DNA from: an uncultured Bacteroidales bacterium
Lineage (GTDB): Bacteria; Bacteroidota; Bacteroidia; Bacteroidales; UBA932
Direction of reading: 5' to 3'
Length of the DNA stretch: 38,211 nt
NCBI GenBank assembly: GCA_937899055.1
Contig: CALBPX010000024.1
Span: 1-38,211, forward strand
Shown: in pieces, positions 1 through 8,824 of the stretch
How the letters are laid out: each line of letters begins with the position of its first letter
How positions within the stretch are numbered: position 1 is the stretch's first letter
Translations under genes and position numbers: made by a program
The notes under the pieces: generated by a model
Databases searched by the model: none
What the model was told of the DNA's origin: nothing
Seen by the model: only the letters and a program-made list of their open reading frames with translations

Positions 1-1
1 C

Positions 2-1096
2 TCCAAAACTTTCAAGGGAGTTTCGCTGAGGAAGAAGAGGTTATATGTTATTGTATCTAACGTGGTTTTGGTAGCCGGAATCATATTGCTTTACAGTTTG
101 CGTTCCGGCTCGGCAGATGTGAGGCTGCTGATATGGTCCGCCTGTGGTGAGGCTTTCCTTAAGTCGCCTATATTTGGATATTCTGCAGGTGCTGTGCAAT
201 CCTTGTATATGCCCTGGCAGGCATCTTATTTCCAAACGCATCCGATGTCGTCATTTGCGCCTCTGGCCACAAATCATTACCAGACGTTCAATGAGCCTTT
301 GCATCTTCTGTGTGAGCAGGGGTTGGTTGGGTTCGTCTTGTTCTCAGCATTTGTGTTTCAGTGTTTGAGAAAATGTAAAAGCAGGGGATTGAATTCCGCT
401 TTGCTGGCCTCAGCGGTTTGTTCGCTTTTCCTCTACACATACGACATTTCGCCAATAGCAATGCTCGTCCCTGTCTTTTTAGGAATGGCAACCACCTATA
501 GCTATGTGAGTACTTCAGAGGGCCGATTTGCCTGTCGCTTTTTAGACCGTCCTAAAACGGTTCACATCATGTCTTTAGTTATTGTTTCCGTTTCTATAGC
601 CGTTTGTTGTGCTGTTGCTGGAAGGTACGATAAAGCGGAGCACGCTCTGGCTGCATTCCGGGCTTTGCCGCAAGACTCCGTTGCAAAAAGAATTGCTCCG
701 ACATCGGAGGGTGTAATTTTCAAGAACAAAGACATGTCTCTTCTGTATGCAACCCATTCTTTCCGTCTGAGTGCTGCTGATCATGTTTCTGTACTGGAAG
801 CCTGCGCCCGAAGGATAAAGGTTGTGGAAATGATGTCTGCCCTTGGAAACCTGTATCTGGAGCAAGATGGAATGCGGAATCTGGCTGAGCGATGCTTTCT
901 GGAAGCGCATTATATGACACCTGACAGAATGATTCCAAAGTATGACTTATTCAAGTTATACCGCGATATAGGAGATTCTGATAAAGCAAATGAGTGGGCT
1001 GAGCTTATACTCTCATCTTCCCCACGTACTTACAACGCCATCACCATAGAGATAAAGAGCAAGGCACGGGAATTTATGGAATCTATCAAAAAGTAA
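2..1096 (+). CDS. O-antigen ligase/polymerase-like membrane protein, 5'-truncated by the window edge
   Basis: The reading frame is open to the left edge, so the first visible GTG (62) is not a reliable start and the gene begins upstream. The visible part has a hydrophobic segment, then a large loop with R-x-x-I-W and H-Y-Q-T-F-N-E-P-L-x-L-L-x-E-Q-G-x-x-G. This loop pattern is typical of the Wzy_C/O-antigen ligase family, which polymerises or ligates surface polysaccharide in the inner membrane. Three further hydrophobic segments follow, then a soluble C-terminal tail of about 150 residues with helical, TPR-like spacing, as often seen in Bacteroidota members. The family call rests on the NE...EQG loop. 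Ligase and polymerase cannot be told apart here. The next gene is convergent. Confidence 0.7.
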   Translation, partial: SKTFKGVSLRKKRLYVIVSNVVLVAGIILLYSLRSGSADVRLLIWSACGEAFLKSPIFGYSAGAVQSLYMPWQASYFQTHPMSSFAPLATNHYQTFNEPLHLLCEQGLVGFVLFSAFVFQCLRKCKSRGLNSALLASAVCSLFLYTYDISPIAMLVPVFLGMATTYSYVSTSEGRFACRFLDRPKTVHIMSLVIVSVSIAVCCAVAGRYDKAEHALAAFRALPQDSVAKRIAPTSEGVIFKNKDMSLLYATHSFRLSAADHVSVLEACARRIKVVEMMSALGNLYLEQDGMRNLAERCFLEAHYMTPDRMIPKYDLFKLYRDIGDSDKANEWAELILSSSPRTYNAITIEIKSKAREFMESIKK

Positions 1097-1263
1097 CTTC
1101 GTTGTTACAAAAGTGAAGAGTGCTGCTGGGATAACAAAAAAACAAACACTAGAATTTTGTTTTTCGCTTACATTTATAGAATTTAACCTTGTTTTCTACA
1201 AAGGCAAAAACAAAAAGAAAGAAAAGTTAGCCATTCGCAATATAAAGATGGCATAAGGGAATA
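1097..1263. other. A/T-rich convergent intergenic region
   Basis: This 167-nt spacer separates two convergent genes. It is A/T rich and holds a weak dyad, AAAACAAA against TTTGTTTT near 1138-1166, which could act as a poor bidirectional terminator. I see no gene or promoter in it. Confidence 0.4.
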
Positions 1264-2835
1264 TCACTTTATCAGGTTGCCAAGAATGTCTCTTGTAATC
1301 TGACGGGTAGCTGCACTGGTCGTGTTCTTTATTATCTTTTTGCCGGCACTGGTCTTGCTCTTGGTGCCGGTGAGTTTATTGCCCACGATGGTAGCAAGAG
1401 TTGCGGTCAGAGCGGTGACTATGGCTTTCCAGACCTTACTTAGGCCGCTCTTGCCCTTTTTCTTTTCTTTCTCCTTTTCGGCCTTTTCCTTTTCTTTCTG
1501 TTTTTCAGCCTCTTCCTTGGCTTTCTTCTTTTCTTCTTCTTCCTTTAGGCTTTGTGCCAGAAGGGCTTCAAATGCACTTTCGCGGTCAGTTACCTTGTCG
1601 TATTTTCCGAACAGACGAGAGGATTTGATAATCTGGCTTCTCTGACTCTCATCTATGGGGCCGATCTGACTCATCGGGAAGAGAATCTTGGCGTTTTCAA
1701 CGATTCGTGGAGCACCCTTCTCATCAAGGAATGAAACCAATGCTTCACCGGTTCCCAGATTCATTATAGCCTCTTCTGTCTTGAACTCAGGATTAGCCCT
1801 GAAGGTTTCTGCAGCAACCTTCACGGCCTTCTGGTCCTTGGGGGTGTAAGCCCTCAGTGCATGCTGGATGCGGTTACCGAGCTGGCCAAGTATTACTTCC
1901 GGAATATCCGTAGGAAGCTGAGATATGAAATAGACTCCCACACCCTTGCTTCGGATAAGACGGATAACCTGCTCTATCTTGTCAGTCAAGCTCTTGGAGG
2001 CACTGTCAAACAGCATGTGGGCCTCGTCAAAGAAGAACACCAGCTTTGGGAAATCCAGATCTCCGACTTCCGGCAGGGTGCTGTAGAGTTCGCTCAGAAG
2101 CCAGAGCAGGAAGGTGGAATAGAGTTTTGGGTTCTGCATCAGCTTATCGGCGGCCAGAACATTCATATAGCCTTTTCCGGTGGCCATGTCAACTTGCAGA
2201 AGGTCCATAATGTCAAAAGCCGGCTCGGCGAGGAAATTATTGCCGCCCTGATTTTCAAGGGTTAGCAATGCCCTTTGGATGGCACCTATGCTCTGCTGGG
2301 AAATATTGCCGTAGAGAGTAGTGTATTCCGAGGCGTGCTGACCCATGTAGTTAAGCATGCTGCGGAGGTCTTTTATATCATCCAGAAGCAGGCCTTTTTC
2401 ATCAGCGATACGGAAAAGGATGTTCAGGACACCTTCCTGAGTATCGTTGAGCTCTAAAATTCTTGAGAGCAGCTGCGGGCCCATCCTGGAGACTGTAGAT
2501 CTCATAGGATGGCCCTGCTCTCCGAATACGTCAAAGAACCTGACCGGACAGCCCTCGAACTTTGGTTCCGGAATTCCGAATTCATCCTTTCTCTTTTCTA
2601 TGAAGCTGCTGGTTTTGCCGGCTTGGCTTATGCCGGAAAGATCGCCTTTCATATCGGCCATGAAGCAAGGTACTCCTACCTGACAGAAGCTTTCTGCCAT
2701 AACTTGCAGGGAAACAGTCTTACCGGTACCCGTTGCACCGGCAATAAGGCCGTGGCGGTTGGCCATCTTTCCAATCAGCGAGATTGAACCATTGGAGCTA
2801 TGGGCTATGTAGAGCCCGCGTTCTTTGTCGTACAT
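1264..2835 (-). CDS. HerA/YjgR-like (DUF853) P-loop ATPase
   Basis: A 523-residue FtsK/HerA-superfamily ATPase of the YjgR/DUF853 type. Walker A is GATGTGKT at residues 33-40. Walker B is LVFFFDEAH at 265-273. A conserved stretch SQLPTDIPEVILGQLGNR (305-322) matches the family's sensor region. The family is thought to couple ATP hydrolysis to DNA or protein translocation, but the cellular role of YjgR is unknown. After the ATPase core, residues about 430-463 form a very charged Lys/Glu coiled-coil segment. A short Ala/Thr-rich, mildly hydrophobic tail follows that might touch the membrane. It starts 9 nt after the CoA-transferase stop and is probably cotranscribed with it, although the two functions have no obvious link. 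Confidence 0.88.
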   Translation of the reverse strand: MYDKERGLYIAHSSNGSISLIGKMANRHGLIAGATGTGKTVSLQVMAESFCQVGVPCFMADMKGDLSGISQAGKTSSFIEKRKDEFGIPEPKFEGCPVRFFDVFGEQGHPMRSTVSRMGPQLLSRILELNDTQEGVLNILFRIADEKGLLLDDIKDLRSMLNYMGQHASEYTTLYGNISQQSIGAIQRALLTLENQGGNNFLAEPAFDIMDLLQVDMATGKGYMNVLAADKLMQNPKLYSTFLLWLLSELYSTLPEVGDLDFPKLVFFFDEAHMLFDSASKSLTDKIEQVIRLIRSKGVGVYFISQLPTDIPEVILGQLGNRIQHALRAYTPKDQKAVKVAAETFRANPEFKTEEAIMNLGTGEALVSFLDEKGAPRIVENAKILFPMSQIGPIDESQRSQIIKSSRLFGKYDKVTDRESAFEALLAQSLKEEEEKKKAKEEAEKQKEKEKAEKEKEKKKGKSGLSKVWKAIVTALTATLATIVGNKLTGTKSKTSAGKKIIKNTTSAATRQITRDILGNLIK

Positions 2836-2844
2836 TTTTGTTTA

Positions 2845-4191
2845 TTAGTAAGTTACGTAAGTTGTTGCGTTTCCGAAGTCCCAAGGCTTGTAAGGTGTGC
2901 GTGGGAATCTTCTCTCAAATTCCTTGATGAGGTCATCGCGGAACTTAGGATGTGCAAGACCTATGAGCATTCTTGCCCTGTCTCTGAGGGTAGCCCCCTT
3001 CAGATGAGCAATACCATACTCGGTGATAACATAATCTATGTCGTCTCTTGGGGTGGTGATTCCGGCTCCCTCGGTCAGGAAAGCCTTGATACGTGAGAGT
3101 TCGCCGTGCTTTGCGGTAGAAGGGAATGCCAGGATAGCCTTGCTGGTCCTGTTCCAGGATGCGCCACGGATGAAATCGACCTGTCCGCCGGTTCCGCTGA
3201 AGACCTTAAGACCAATTGTTTCTGCAGTGCTCTGGCCCTGGAGATCCATCTCAAGAGCTGAGTTGATGGAAACGAAGTGATCCATCTGGACAATGGTACG
3301 AGGATCGTTGCAGTAGTTCACAGGGAACATAAGGACGTCCGGGTTATGGTCAACAAAGTCGTAGAGCATCTGGCTTCCCATCAAGAATCCGGTAACCAGC
3401 TTCCCCGGGTGAAGCTTCTTCTTTGCATTTGTGATAACTCCTTTCTTAACAAGTTCAACAACGCCGTCGGAGAACATCTCGGTATGGATTCCAAGATCCT
3501 TCTTGTTTGTCATGTAATGCAGTGCGGCATCCGGAATTGCGCCGATACCCAGCTGCAGGGTTGCTCCGTCTTCAACCAGTGAAGCGCAGTATTCACCTAT
3601 CTTCTCCTCAACGGGTCCAATGACCGGAGCCTTGAGCTGGAACATTGGCCTTGAGGTCCTTACTATGTAGTTGAGCTTTGAGATATGGATGAGGCAGTCT
3701 CCGTAGCTGGTGAAAGGCATCTGGTCGTTCATTTCGCAGATAATCATCTTGGCACGGTCAACGGCAAGCTTGGTGTAGTCAACTGATATGCCGAGGCTGC
3801 AATATCCGTCCTCATTCGGAGGAGTTACGGTAATCATGGCAACATCAATAGGATAGCAGTTGTCAAACCAGTCTCCTATCTGATGGTAATAGTATGGGAA
3901 GAAATCGCCGCGGTCATCATTCAGGCCCTCCCTTGTATTTCCGTGAGCAAAGTTGGTGATGTGGCGGAAATGGCCGTATCCCTCAGGCAGCATATAAGTT
4001 GCAGGGTGCAGGGTTACCATGTGGTAAATGTCAACATCCTTGAGCCTTTCTCTCTGATCCATCATAGCCAGAGGAATCTCCTGTGGGGCGGCCGCAGAAT
4101 GGCCTATGACAATGTTCATTCCGCTTTGGATAGCGTTTGCCGCAACTTCTGCCGAAACGATGCGGTCTTGATACTTTTCTAACCAATCCAT
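2845..4191 (-). CDS. Acetyl-CoA hydrolase/transferase family CoA-transferase (4-hydroxybutyrate or butyryl-CoA:acetate type)
   Basis: A 448-residue class I-type CoA-transferase of the AbfT/Cat/But group, which swaps CoA between acetate and a short-chain acyl-CoA. Visible family signatures are GIGAIPDA (215-222), GIHTEMFSDG (234-243) with the probable catalytic glutamate at E238, and GTGGQVDF (333-340), which is the glycine loop near the CoA site. E238 has the same number as the active-site Glu reported for the Clostridium aminobutyricum 4-hydroxybutyrate CoA-transferase. The length matches the family. It is first in a minus-strand pair with the YjgR-like ATPase and has its own promoter. The exact acyl substrate cannot be read from sequence; fermentative acetate, propionate, succinate or butyrate metabolism is expected. 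Confidence 0.88.
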   Translation of the reverse strand: MDWLEKYQDRIVSAEVAANAIQSGMNIVIGHSAAAPQEIPLAMMDQRERLKDVDIYHMVTLHPATYMLPEGYGHFRHITNFAHGNTREGLNDDRGDFFPYYYHQIGDWFDNCYPIDVAMITVTPPNEDGYCSLGISVDYTKLAVDRAKMIICEMNDQMPFTSYGDCLIHISKLNYIVRTSRPMFQLKAPVIGPVEEKIGEYCASLVEDGATLQLGIGAIPDAALHYMTNKKDLGIHTEMFSDGVVELVKKGVITNAKKKLHPGKLVTGFLMGSQMLYDFVDHNPDVLMFPVNYCNDPRTIVQMDHFVSINSALEMDLQGQSTAETIGLKVFSGTGGQVDFIRGASWNRTSKAILAFPSTAKHGELSRIKAFLTEGAGITTPRDDIDYVITEYGIAHLKGATLRDRARMLIGLAHPKFRDDLIKEFERRFPRTPYKPWDFGNATTYVTY

Positions 4192-4237
4192 ATTAAGTTA
4201 CTTTTAATTTAATCTGAAAACATCTTTTTTAACTTGC

Positions 4238-4270
4238 CAAAGTTAAGAAAAAATCCCTTCAAAAATCAAA
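4238..4270 (-). promoter_or_regulatory. Bacteroidota-type promoter for the CoA-transferase gene
   Basis: On the minus strand the -7 box TAACTTTG (4238-4245) is preceded, after 21 nt, by TTTG (4267-4270). Both match the phylum consensus (TTTG, 19-21 nt, TAnnTTTG). It lies about 45 nt before the start codon, just past the dnaK terminator. Confidence 0.6.
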
Positions 4271-4298
4271 AAAAAAGGCCCGGTATGAAAACCGAGCC
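4270..4298 (-). terminator. Intrinsic terminator after dnaK
   Basis: On the minus strand GGCTCGGT pairs with ACCGGGCC around a 6-nt loop (one G-U pair) and is followed directly by a run of seven or more T. It sits about 25 nt past the dnaK stop. The pairing is complete only on the minus strand, which fits dnaK as its owner. Confidence 0.85.
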
Positions 4299-4322
4299 CT
4301 CTTCTGTGTTTGGAAGTGCGTT

Positions 4323-6257
4323 TTACTTGACCTCCTCAAAGTCCACATCGGTAACTTCGCCGTCTTTGCCGCTGTTGGCATTGCCTGCATTGCCGGTGTT
4401 CTGGCTGTAGCCGCCCTGTGTACCGGCTCCCGGTTCAGGACCCTGCTGTGCGCCGGCTGCATTGTTCATAGCCTCGCTGGCAGCGTGCCAAGCCTCGTTA
4501 AGCTGGTTCATCAGGTTATCCAGCTCAGCGATGTTCTTTGCCTGATGGGCTTCCTTGAGCTTCTTTGTGGCTTCCTCAATTCTGGACTTCTTGTCGGCAG
4601 GAATCTTGTCGCCATAGTCTTTCAGGTTCTTCTCGCTTGCAAAGATCTGGGCGTCTGCGTTGTTGAGCTTGTCGGCCTTTTCTCTTTCTGCCTTGTCGGC
4701 CTGCTCGTTGGCCTTTGCCTCGTCTCTCATCCTCTTGATTTCGGAATCGCTGAGGCCACTGGAAGCCTCTATTCTGATCTGCTGTTCCTTGCCGGTTCCC
4801 TTGTCCTTTGCAGATACGTTGAGGATACCGTTGGCGTCTATGTCAAAGGTAACTTCTATCTGAGGAACACCTCTTGGGGCGGGCATGATGCCGTCCAGAT
4901 GGAACCTTCCGATAGATTTGTTGCCGGATGCCATAGGGCGCTCGCCTTGAAGTACGTGAACCTCTACGGAAGGCTGGTTGTCAGATGCAGTTGAGAATAT
5001 CTGGCTCTTGCGGGTAGGGATGGTGGTGTTTGCTTCAATGAGCTTGGTGAAGACTCCGCCGTAGGTCTCAATGCCGAGAGACAGAGGAGTTACATCCAGC
5101 AGAAGCACATCCTTTACATCACCTGCCAGAACGCCGCCCTGGATAGATGCTCCTATGGCTACTACCTCGTCGGGGTTTACGCTCTTGTTAGGCTCTCTTC
5201 CAAAGAAATCCTTTACAATCTGCTGAACCTTAGGGATTCTTGTGGAACCGCCCACAAGCAGAACCTCGTTGATGTCCGATGCACTCAGATGCGCATCTGA
5301 AAGGGCCTTGCGGCAAGGCTCTATGCACTTCTGGAACAGGCTGTCTGCCAAAGCCTCAAACTTTGCTCTTGTGAGAGTCTTTACAAAGTGCTGAGGAACA
5401 CCGTCTATAGGCATGATGTACGGCAGGTTGATTTCCGTGGTGGTCTGGCTGGAAAGTTCAATCTTTGCCTTTTCGGCAGCTTCCTTGAGCCTCTGGAGAG
5501 CCATAGGATCCTTGCTCAGGTCTGCTCCGCCGTGCTCGTTCTTGAACTCGTCAACCATCCAGTCTATGATTACATGGTCAAAGTCGTCGCCTCCGAGGTG
5601 AGTGTCGCCGTTGGTGGATTTAACTTCAAATACGCCATCGCCGAGCTCAAGTATTGAGATATCAAAAGTACCTCCTCCAAGGTCGAACACTGCAACCTTT
5701 GCATCCTTTTCTTTCTTGTCAAGGCCGTATGCAAGAGCTGCTGCGGTAGGTTCGTTGATGATTCTCTTTACATGCAGTCCGGCAATTTCACCGGCCTCCT
5801 TTGTGGCTTGCCTCTGGGAATCCGTAAAGTAAGCCGGAACTGTAATTACGGCCTCTGTAACGGCCTGTCCCAGATGGTCTTCGGCGGTTTTCTTCATCTT
5901 CTGGAGAACCATTGCTGAAATCTCCTGCGGTGAATAGAGCTTGCCGTCTATGTCTATCCTTGGGGTGTTGTTGTCGCCGCGTACTACTTTGTAAGGTACC
6001 CTTGCAACTTCTGTCTGAACCCTGTCATAGGTCTCGCCCATGAACCTCTTTATGGAATAGATGGTTTTGGTAGGATTGGTGATAGCCTGACGCTTTGCAG
6101 GGTCACCAATCTTTCTTTCTCCACCGCCTGTAAAAGCCACTACTGAAGGGGTTGTTCTCTTGCCTTCGCTGTTTATGATTACGGTAGGCTCAGAGCCTTC
6201 CATTACTGAAACACAACTGTTGGTTGTTCCCAAATCGATTCCGATAATTTTTCCCAT
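4323..6257 (-). CDS. dnaK: Chaperone protein DnaK (Hsp70)
   Basis: A full-length Hsp70 of 644 residues. The nucleotide-binding domain has IGIDLGTTNSC (5-15) and VFDLGGGTFD (190-199). The interdomain linker is DVLLLDVTPLSLG (383-395). The substrate-binding domain follows, with a helical lid and a Gly/Gln/Asn-rich flexible tail ending in DVDFEEVK. It folds and protects proteins with DnaJ and GrpE, encoded about 7 kb away on the other strand rather than next to it. A clear AGGAG lies 8 nt before the ATG, which is unusual in this phylum and supports this start and strong translation. It is monocistronic, between its own promoter region and terminator. Confidence 0.99.
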   Translation of the reverse strand: MGKIIGIDLGTTNSCVSVMEGSEPTVIINSEGKRTTPSVVAFTGGGERKIGDPAKRQAITNPTKTIYSIKRFMGETYDRVQTEVARVPYKVVRGDNNTPRIDIDGKLYSPQEISAMVLQKMKKTAEDHLGQAVTEAVITVPAYFTDSQRQATKEAGEIAGLHVKRIINEPTAAALAYGLDKKEKDAKVAVFDLGGGTFDISILELGDGVFEVKSTNGDTHLGGDDFDHVIIDWMVDEFKNEHGGADLSKDPMALQRLKEAAEKAKIELSSQTTTEINLPYIMPIDGVPQHFVKTLTRAKFEALADSLFQKCIEPCRKALSDAHLSASDINEVLLVGGSTRIPKVQQIVKDFFGREPNKSVNPDEVVAIGASIQGGVLAGDVKDVLLLDVTPLSLGIETYGGVFTKLIEANTTIPTRKSQIFSTASDNQPSVEVHVLQGERPMASGNKSIGRFHLDGIMPAPRGVPQIEVTFDIDANGILNVSAKDKGTGKEQQIRIEASSGLSDSEIKRMRDEAKANEQADKAEREKADKLNNADAQIFASEKNLKDYGDKIPADKKSRIEEATKKLKEAHQAKNIAELDNLMNQLNEAWHAASEAMNNAAGAQQGPEPGAGTQGGYSQNTGNAGNANSGKDGEVTDVDFEEVK

Positions 6258-6354
6258 AATTTTATCTCCTATTTTTGATTATTCTATTTCCGGGAGACTT
6301 CTGTCCGGTGGTTTCCCAAATCTTATTCCGGTTTGCCTCCGCGATGGGGTATAT

Positions 6355-6405
6355 CTCTATAATTGTGCCATCGCCGATTAGCGACATTTTTCTGCCATTT
6401 TGTCA
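6355..6405 (-). promoter_or_regulatory. dnaK upstream element: inverted repeat plus -24/-12-like promoter
   Basis: Reading the minus strand, TGACA-AAA-TGGCA (6405-6393) is a near-perfect inverted repeat. After 22 nt comes TGGCAC (6370-6365), then GG-N10-GA, one base off the sigma-54 GG-N10-GC rule. The same repeat, 22-nt spacing and TGGCA element precede grpE. A second candidate, AAGATTTG at 6317-6324, is a 7/8 match to the housekeeping -7 box. That the layout controls dnaK is inference. Confidence 0.5.
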
Positions 6406-6454
6406 AATTTTACTGCTCCTGCCGCTTAAACTGCTTATAAATAGGATGTTATGC

Positions 6455-6489
6455 AAAGACCTTCCCCTGAAATCAAAGGAAGGTCTTTT
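6455..6489 (-). terminator. Hairpin terminator after the 254-aa lipoprotein gene
   Basis: An 11-bp perfect stem (AAAGACCTTCC with GGAAGGTCTTT) encloses a 12-nt loop about 60 nt past the lipoprotein stop. Only three or four T follow on either strand, so it may act both ways or be a boundary hairpin between this gene and the dnaK control region. Confidence 0.6.
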
Positions 6490-6545
6490 AGTATGTAGCT
6501 GAGTATTAAATACTTAAGCGGCAGGGTCGCCTATTTGCTGCTGGC

Positions 6546-7310
6546 TTATTGTAGGCCCTGCCACTCGCCCTTGATGTTCTTGCACTGGGTGTAGCACGAG
6601 GGGCAGTTATAAACCTTGTACATAGTGCTTCCGTCTGCCTGGAAGATTTCCACGCCTCTCTGGACAGTATCCCATCCCTCGGCAATTATGTAGATGAACG
6701 TGTCGGTTCCGCCGGTTACATTGTGCACTCCGTTAGGGGATGCTGCCATTTCTACGGTGTAAGGCATATCCGGGCTGTAGGCGTTGTCGGCCTTGGCGCC
6801 CTTGAGCAGTGCTGCGGCCATATATCGCTGAATATAAGGGTCATTGGCAGGTGCATGCTCTGATGGAACCAGTTTGGTTTTCAGAATGCGAGTGATGCCG
6901 CTCACAGTTGCATCGCTGTTGCAAAGAAGGTTGAAGCATCTTTCGCCGACGGCTGCATTGCGGGCGTACATTTCTATAGCCATGGGAATCATGGCTGCCG
7001 TGCCCTGGATGCTTTTTCCGAGGAGGCCGTTATAGACAGCCTCGAATTCCTCGTAGTCAAAAGGGATGTTGGTGAAGGTCACAAAGGCTGTAGGAATCTT
7101 GCCTGGGGAGTTGAACTCTCCGCTTACGGTGTAAGTATGGCCTTTGTAGGTCATGGTGTTTCCGTCTATGGTGGATTCGGAGACGGCTTCCGCCGGCTGT
7201 TCAGACTGGCTTGCAATTCCGGTGATGGGTGTATTGTTCTGGTTGCCGCCGCCCTTGCAGCCGAATGCCCAAAATGCAATACATGCGAGTGCTAATGATA
7301 AGTTTTTCAT
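6546..7310 (-). CDS. Uncharacterised lipoprotein
   Basis: A 254-residue protein with a lipoprotein signal: a hydrophobic stretch ending in AFGC, so Cys18 would be lipidated. A Gly/Asn-rich linker follows. The first half of the mature part (about 45-120) looks like a small mixed fold. Near the C-terminus there is a CPSCYTQC motif, two closely spaced Cys pairs that could bind a metal or form disulfides. I do not recognise the family. It is divergent from the 421-aa secreted protein and is probably anchored in the outer or inner membrane facing the periplasm. Confidence 0.75.
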   Translation of the reverse strand: MKNLSLALACIAFWAFGCKGGGNQNNTPITGIASQSEQPAEAVSESTIDGNTMTYKGHTYTVSGEFNSPGKIPTAFVTFTNIPFDYEEFEAVYNGLLGKSIQGTAAMIPMAIEMYARNAAVGERCFNLLCNSDATVSGITRILKTKLVPSEHAPANDPYIQRYMAAALLKGAKADNAYSPDMPYTVEMAASPNGVHNVTGGTDTFIYIIAEGWDTVQRGVEIFQADGSTMYKVYNCPSCYTQCKNIKGEWQGLQ

Positions 7311-7364
7311 AGTTAATGATTTATGAGATGATTGTTCTTATGTTGGCTTTTTTACGGACAAGGA

Positions 7365-7372
7365 CAAATTTA
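7365..7372 (-). promoter_or_regulatory. -7 box for the 254-aa lipoprotein gene
   Basis: TAAATTTG on the minus strand fits TAnnTTTG and lies 54 nt before the ATG. No good -33 TTTG is seen at the usual distance. No convincing box was found for the divergent plus-strand gene. Confidence 0.4.
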
Positions 7373-7477
7373 CAGATTTTTCTTCCAATGTTCCCAGTTT
7401 TTGGATTTTTATTTGCGGGTACATTTTAATGCCGTTATTTTTTGTATATTGGCTGTAAATGATTAAACACATCAACT

Positions 7478-8743
7478 ATGAAAACAAAAAATCTTATCAA
7501 ATTTGCGTCGGTGGTGTTCCTGGCTTTTGCCGTATCGGTTCCTGCCGGGGCTCAGCTAAAAGGCGTTCTGAACAAGGCCAAGAAAGCCGTGGAGAAGAAA
7601 GTGGATCAGAAGGTTGATGATGCTCTTGACGGAGACAGCCAGTCCACGTCAACAACTACCACTTCAAAGCAATCATCTTCATCGTTAAACAGTTCTGCTT
7701 CCAAATCCGGAAAGCAGACCGCGGGCAGGACTGTTTCTCAAGGTCCGGAGATTCCGGAGCTTATGGCCAGGGAAGAGTTCAAGGATAGGGGAGATGCAAC
7801 TGACTTATACCTTGATGAATTGTCATGGGGCCTGAGGACGGCGGACATAGAGCAGACCAAGGCTTTGGCAGCGAAGCTGAGCAAGCGTGCCGAACGGGAT
7901 ACCGAGATGTTGTACAACATGAGCCAGGGCAATGTGCAGAAGGATGAGGCTCTGTATGCCCAGATAAGGAAAGAGCTCCGCAACTGGGCCGCTTTCTATC
8001 TGAAGATAGGCTTGATATCCAGCGGAATGACAGAAGTTCACTGGGAGAAGGACGCCCAGGGCAGGTTCTTTTATCGTGATGTATATCCGAAGTTTGCAAT
8101 TGGCTCATTCTCCGAGCAGGTTCCTCCTAGCATGAAGGGGAATATAAAAGGCAACAACTGTATGGTTTCCAAGCCTAAGGACAAGTTTATCTTCTGCTAT
8201 GACAACGGCAAGGTTCTGGTTCCGGATGTGGCCAGTGACGAAGAAATCAGGGTTGCAAAGATGGATGTGAGGATGGCGTTGAACATAGCCCATCTTTTTG
8301 ATGGATTCCCTATTGAATGGTGGAGGGCACAGTACGAGGGAGAGCATAACCAGGATGATTTTGACCATTTCTACTGGAATGCCATTCTTTTTGTGGAGAA
8401 GGTTTCAGAAGCAATAAAGAACAATTCTCCTGCCAATATCGAGTACAAGCCTATGCCTAAGCCGGGAAGTATGAACGCTTCCATGAAGACAAAGATTCTG
8501 TCGCTGGAAAAGAGTGAATTCCCTGATGTTGTGGATGTTGTGATAACCAGCAACGCCTGGGAAATCCAGAAGAATGCCGCAGGGCAGCCTGTAAGGAGGG
8601 TAATCTACGGGTATTCCATTGTCAATACTTCTAATGGCAAGATGGCCAACAGGGTTTCCTGGGCAGAAGACCACCAGGGCGGCGGACGCTATGGGGCGGT
8701 TCATGGCTACGGAAACGGAATGGAGACCTTCTATGTGAAGTAG
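7478..8743 (+). CDS. Uncharacterised secreted protein with Lys-rich helix and Ser/Thr linker
   Basis: A 421-residue protein with a standard signal peptide cleaved after about residue 25 (AGA-Q). The mature N-terminus is a short amphipathic Lys/Val helix (about 27-50). It is followed by a low-complexity Ser/Thr/Lys linker (about 54-90), then a globular domain of about 320 residues with many Trp and Tyr. No catalytic signature or lipobox is seen, so a periplasmic or secreted location is likely. I do not recognise the family. Similar charged helix plus linker openings occur in other Bacteroidota exported proteins of unknown role. The upstream gene is divergent and a pseudouridine synthase follows with its own promoter, so it is probably monocistronic. 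Confidence 0.75.
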   Translation: MKTKNLIKFASVVFLAFAVSVPAGAQLKGVLNKAKKAVEKKVDQKVDDALDGDSQSTSTTTTSKQSSSSLNSSASKSGKQTAGRTVSQGPEIPELMAREEFKDRGDATDLYLDELSWGLRTADIEQTKALAAKLSKRAERDTEMLYNMSQGNVQKDEALYAQIRKELRNWAAFYLKIGLISSGMTEVHWEKDAQGRFFYRDVYPKFAIGSFSEQVPPSMKGNIKGNNCMVSKPKDKFIFCYDNGKVLVPDVASDEEIRVAKMDVRMALNIAHLFDGFPIEWWRAQYEGEHNQDDFDHFYWNAILFVEKVSEAIKNNSPANIEYKPMPKPGSMNASMKTKILSLEKSEFPDVVDVVITSNAWEIQKNAAGQPVRRVIYGYSIVNTSNGKMANRVSWAEDHQGGGRYGAVHGYGNGMETFYVK

Positions 8744-8803
8744 TAATTTTTATTCTACAAGGCATAATCTTCTTCCAGAAGATGCAGCAGGCCTGAAGTT
8801 TTG

Positions 8804-8811
8804 TAACTTTG
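8804..8811 (+). promoter_or_regulatory. -7 box for the pseudouridine synthase gene
   Basis: TAACTTTG fits the TAnnTTTG consensus and ends 13 nt before the ATG. The predicted transcript would have a leader of only a few nucleotides. No clear -33 element is visible. Confidence 0.5.
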
Positions 8812-8824
8812 GGCCTGTATTGTT

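Noticed and set aside
8768..8790. Terminator after the 421-aa secreted protein gene
   Set aside because: ATCTTC/GAAGAT forms a small hairpin but has no T tract, so I do not call it.
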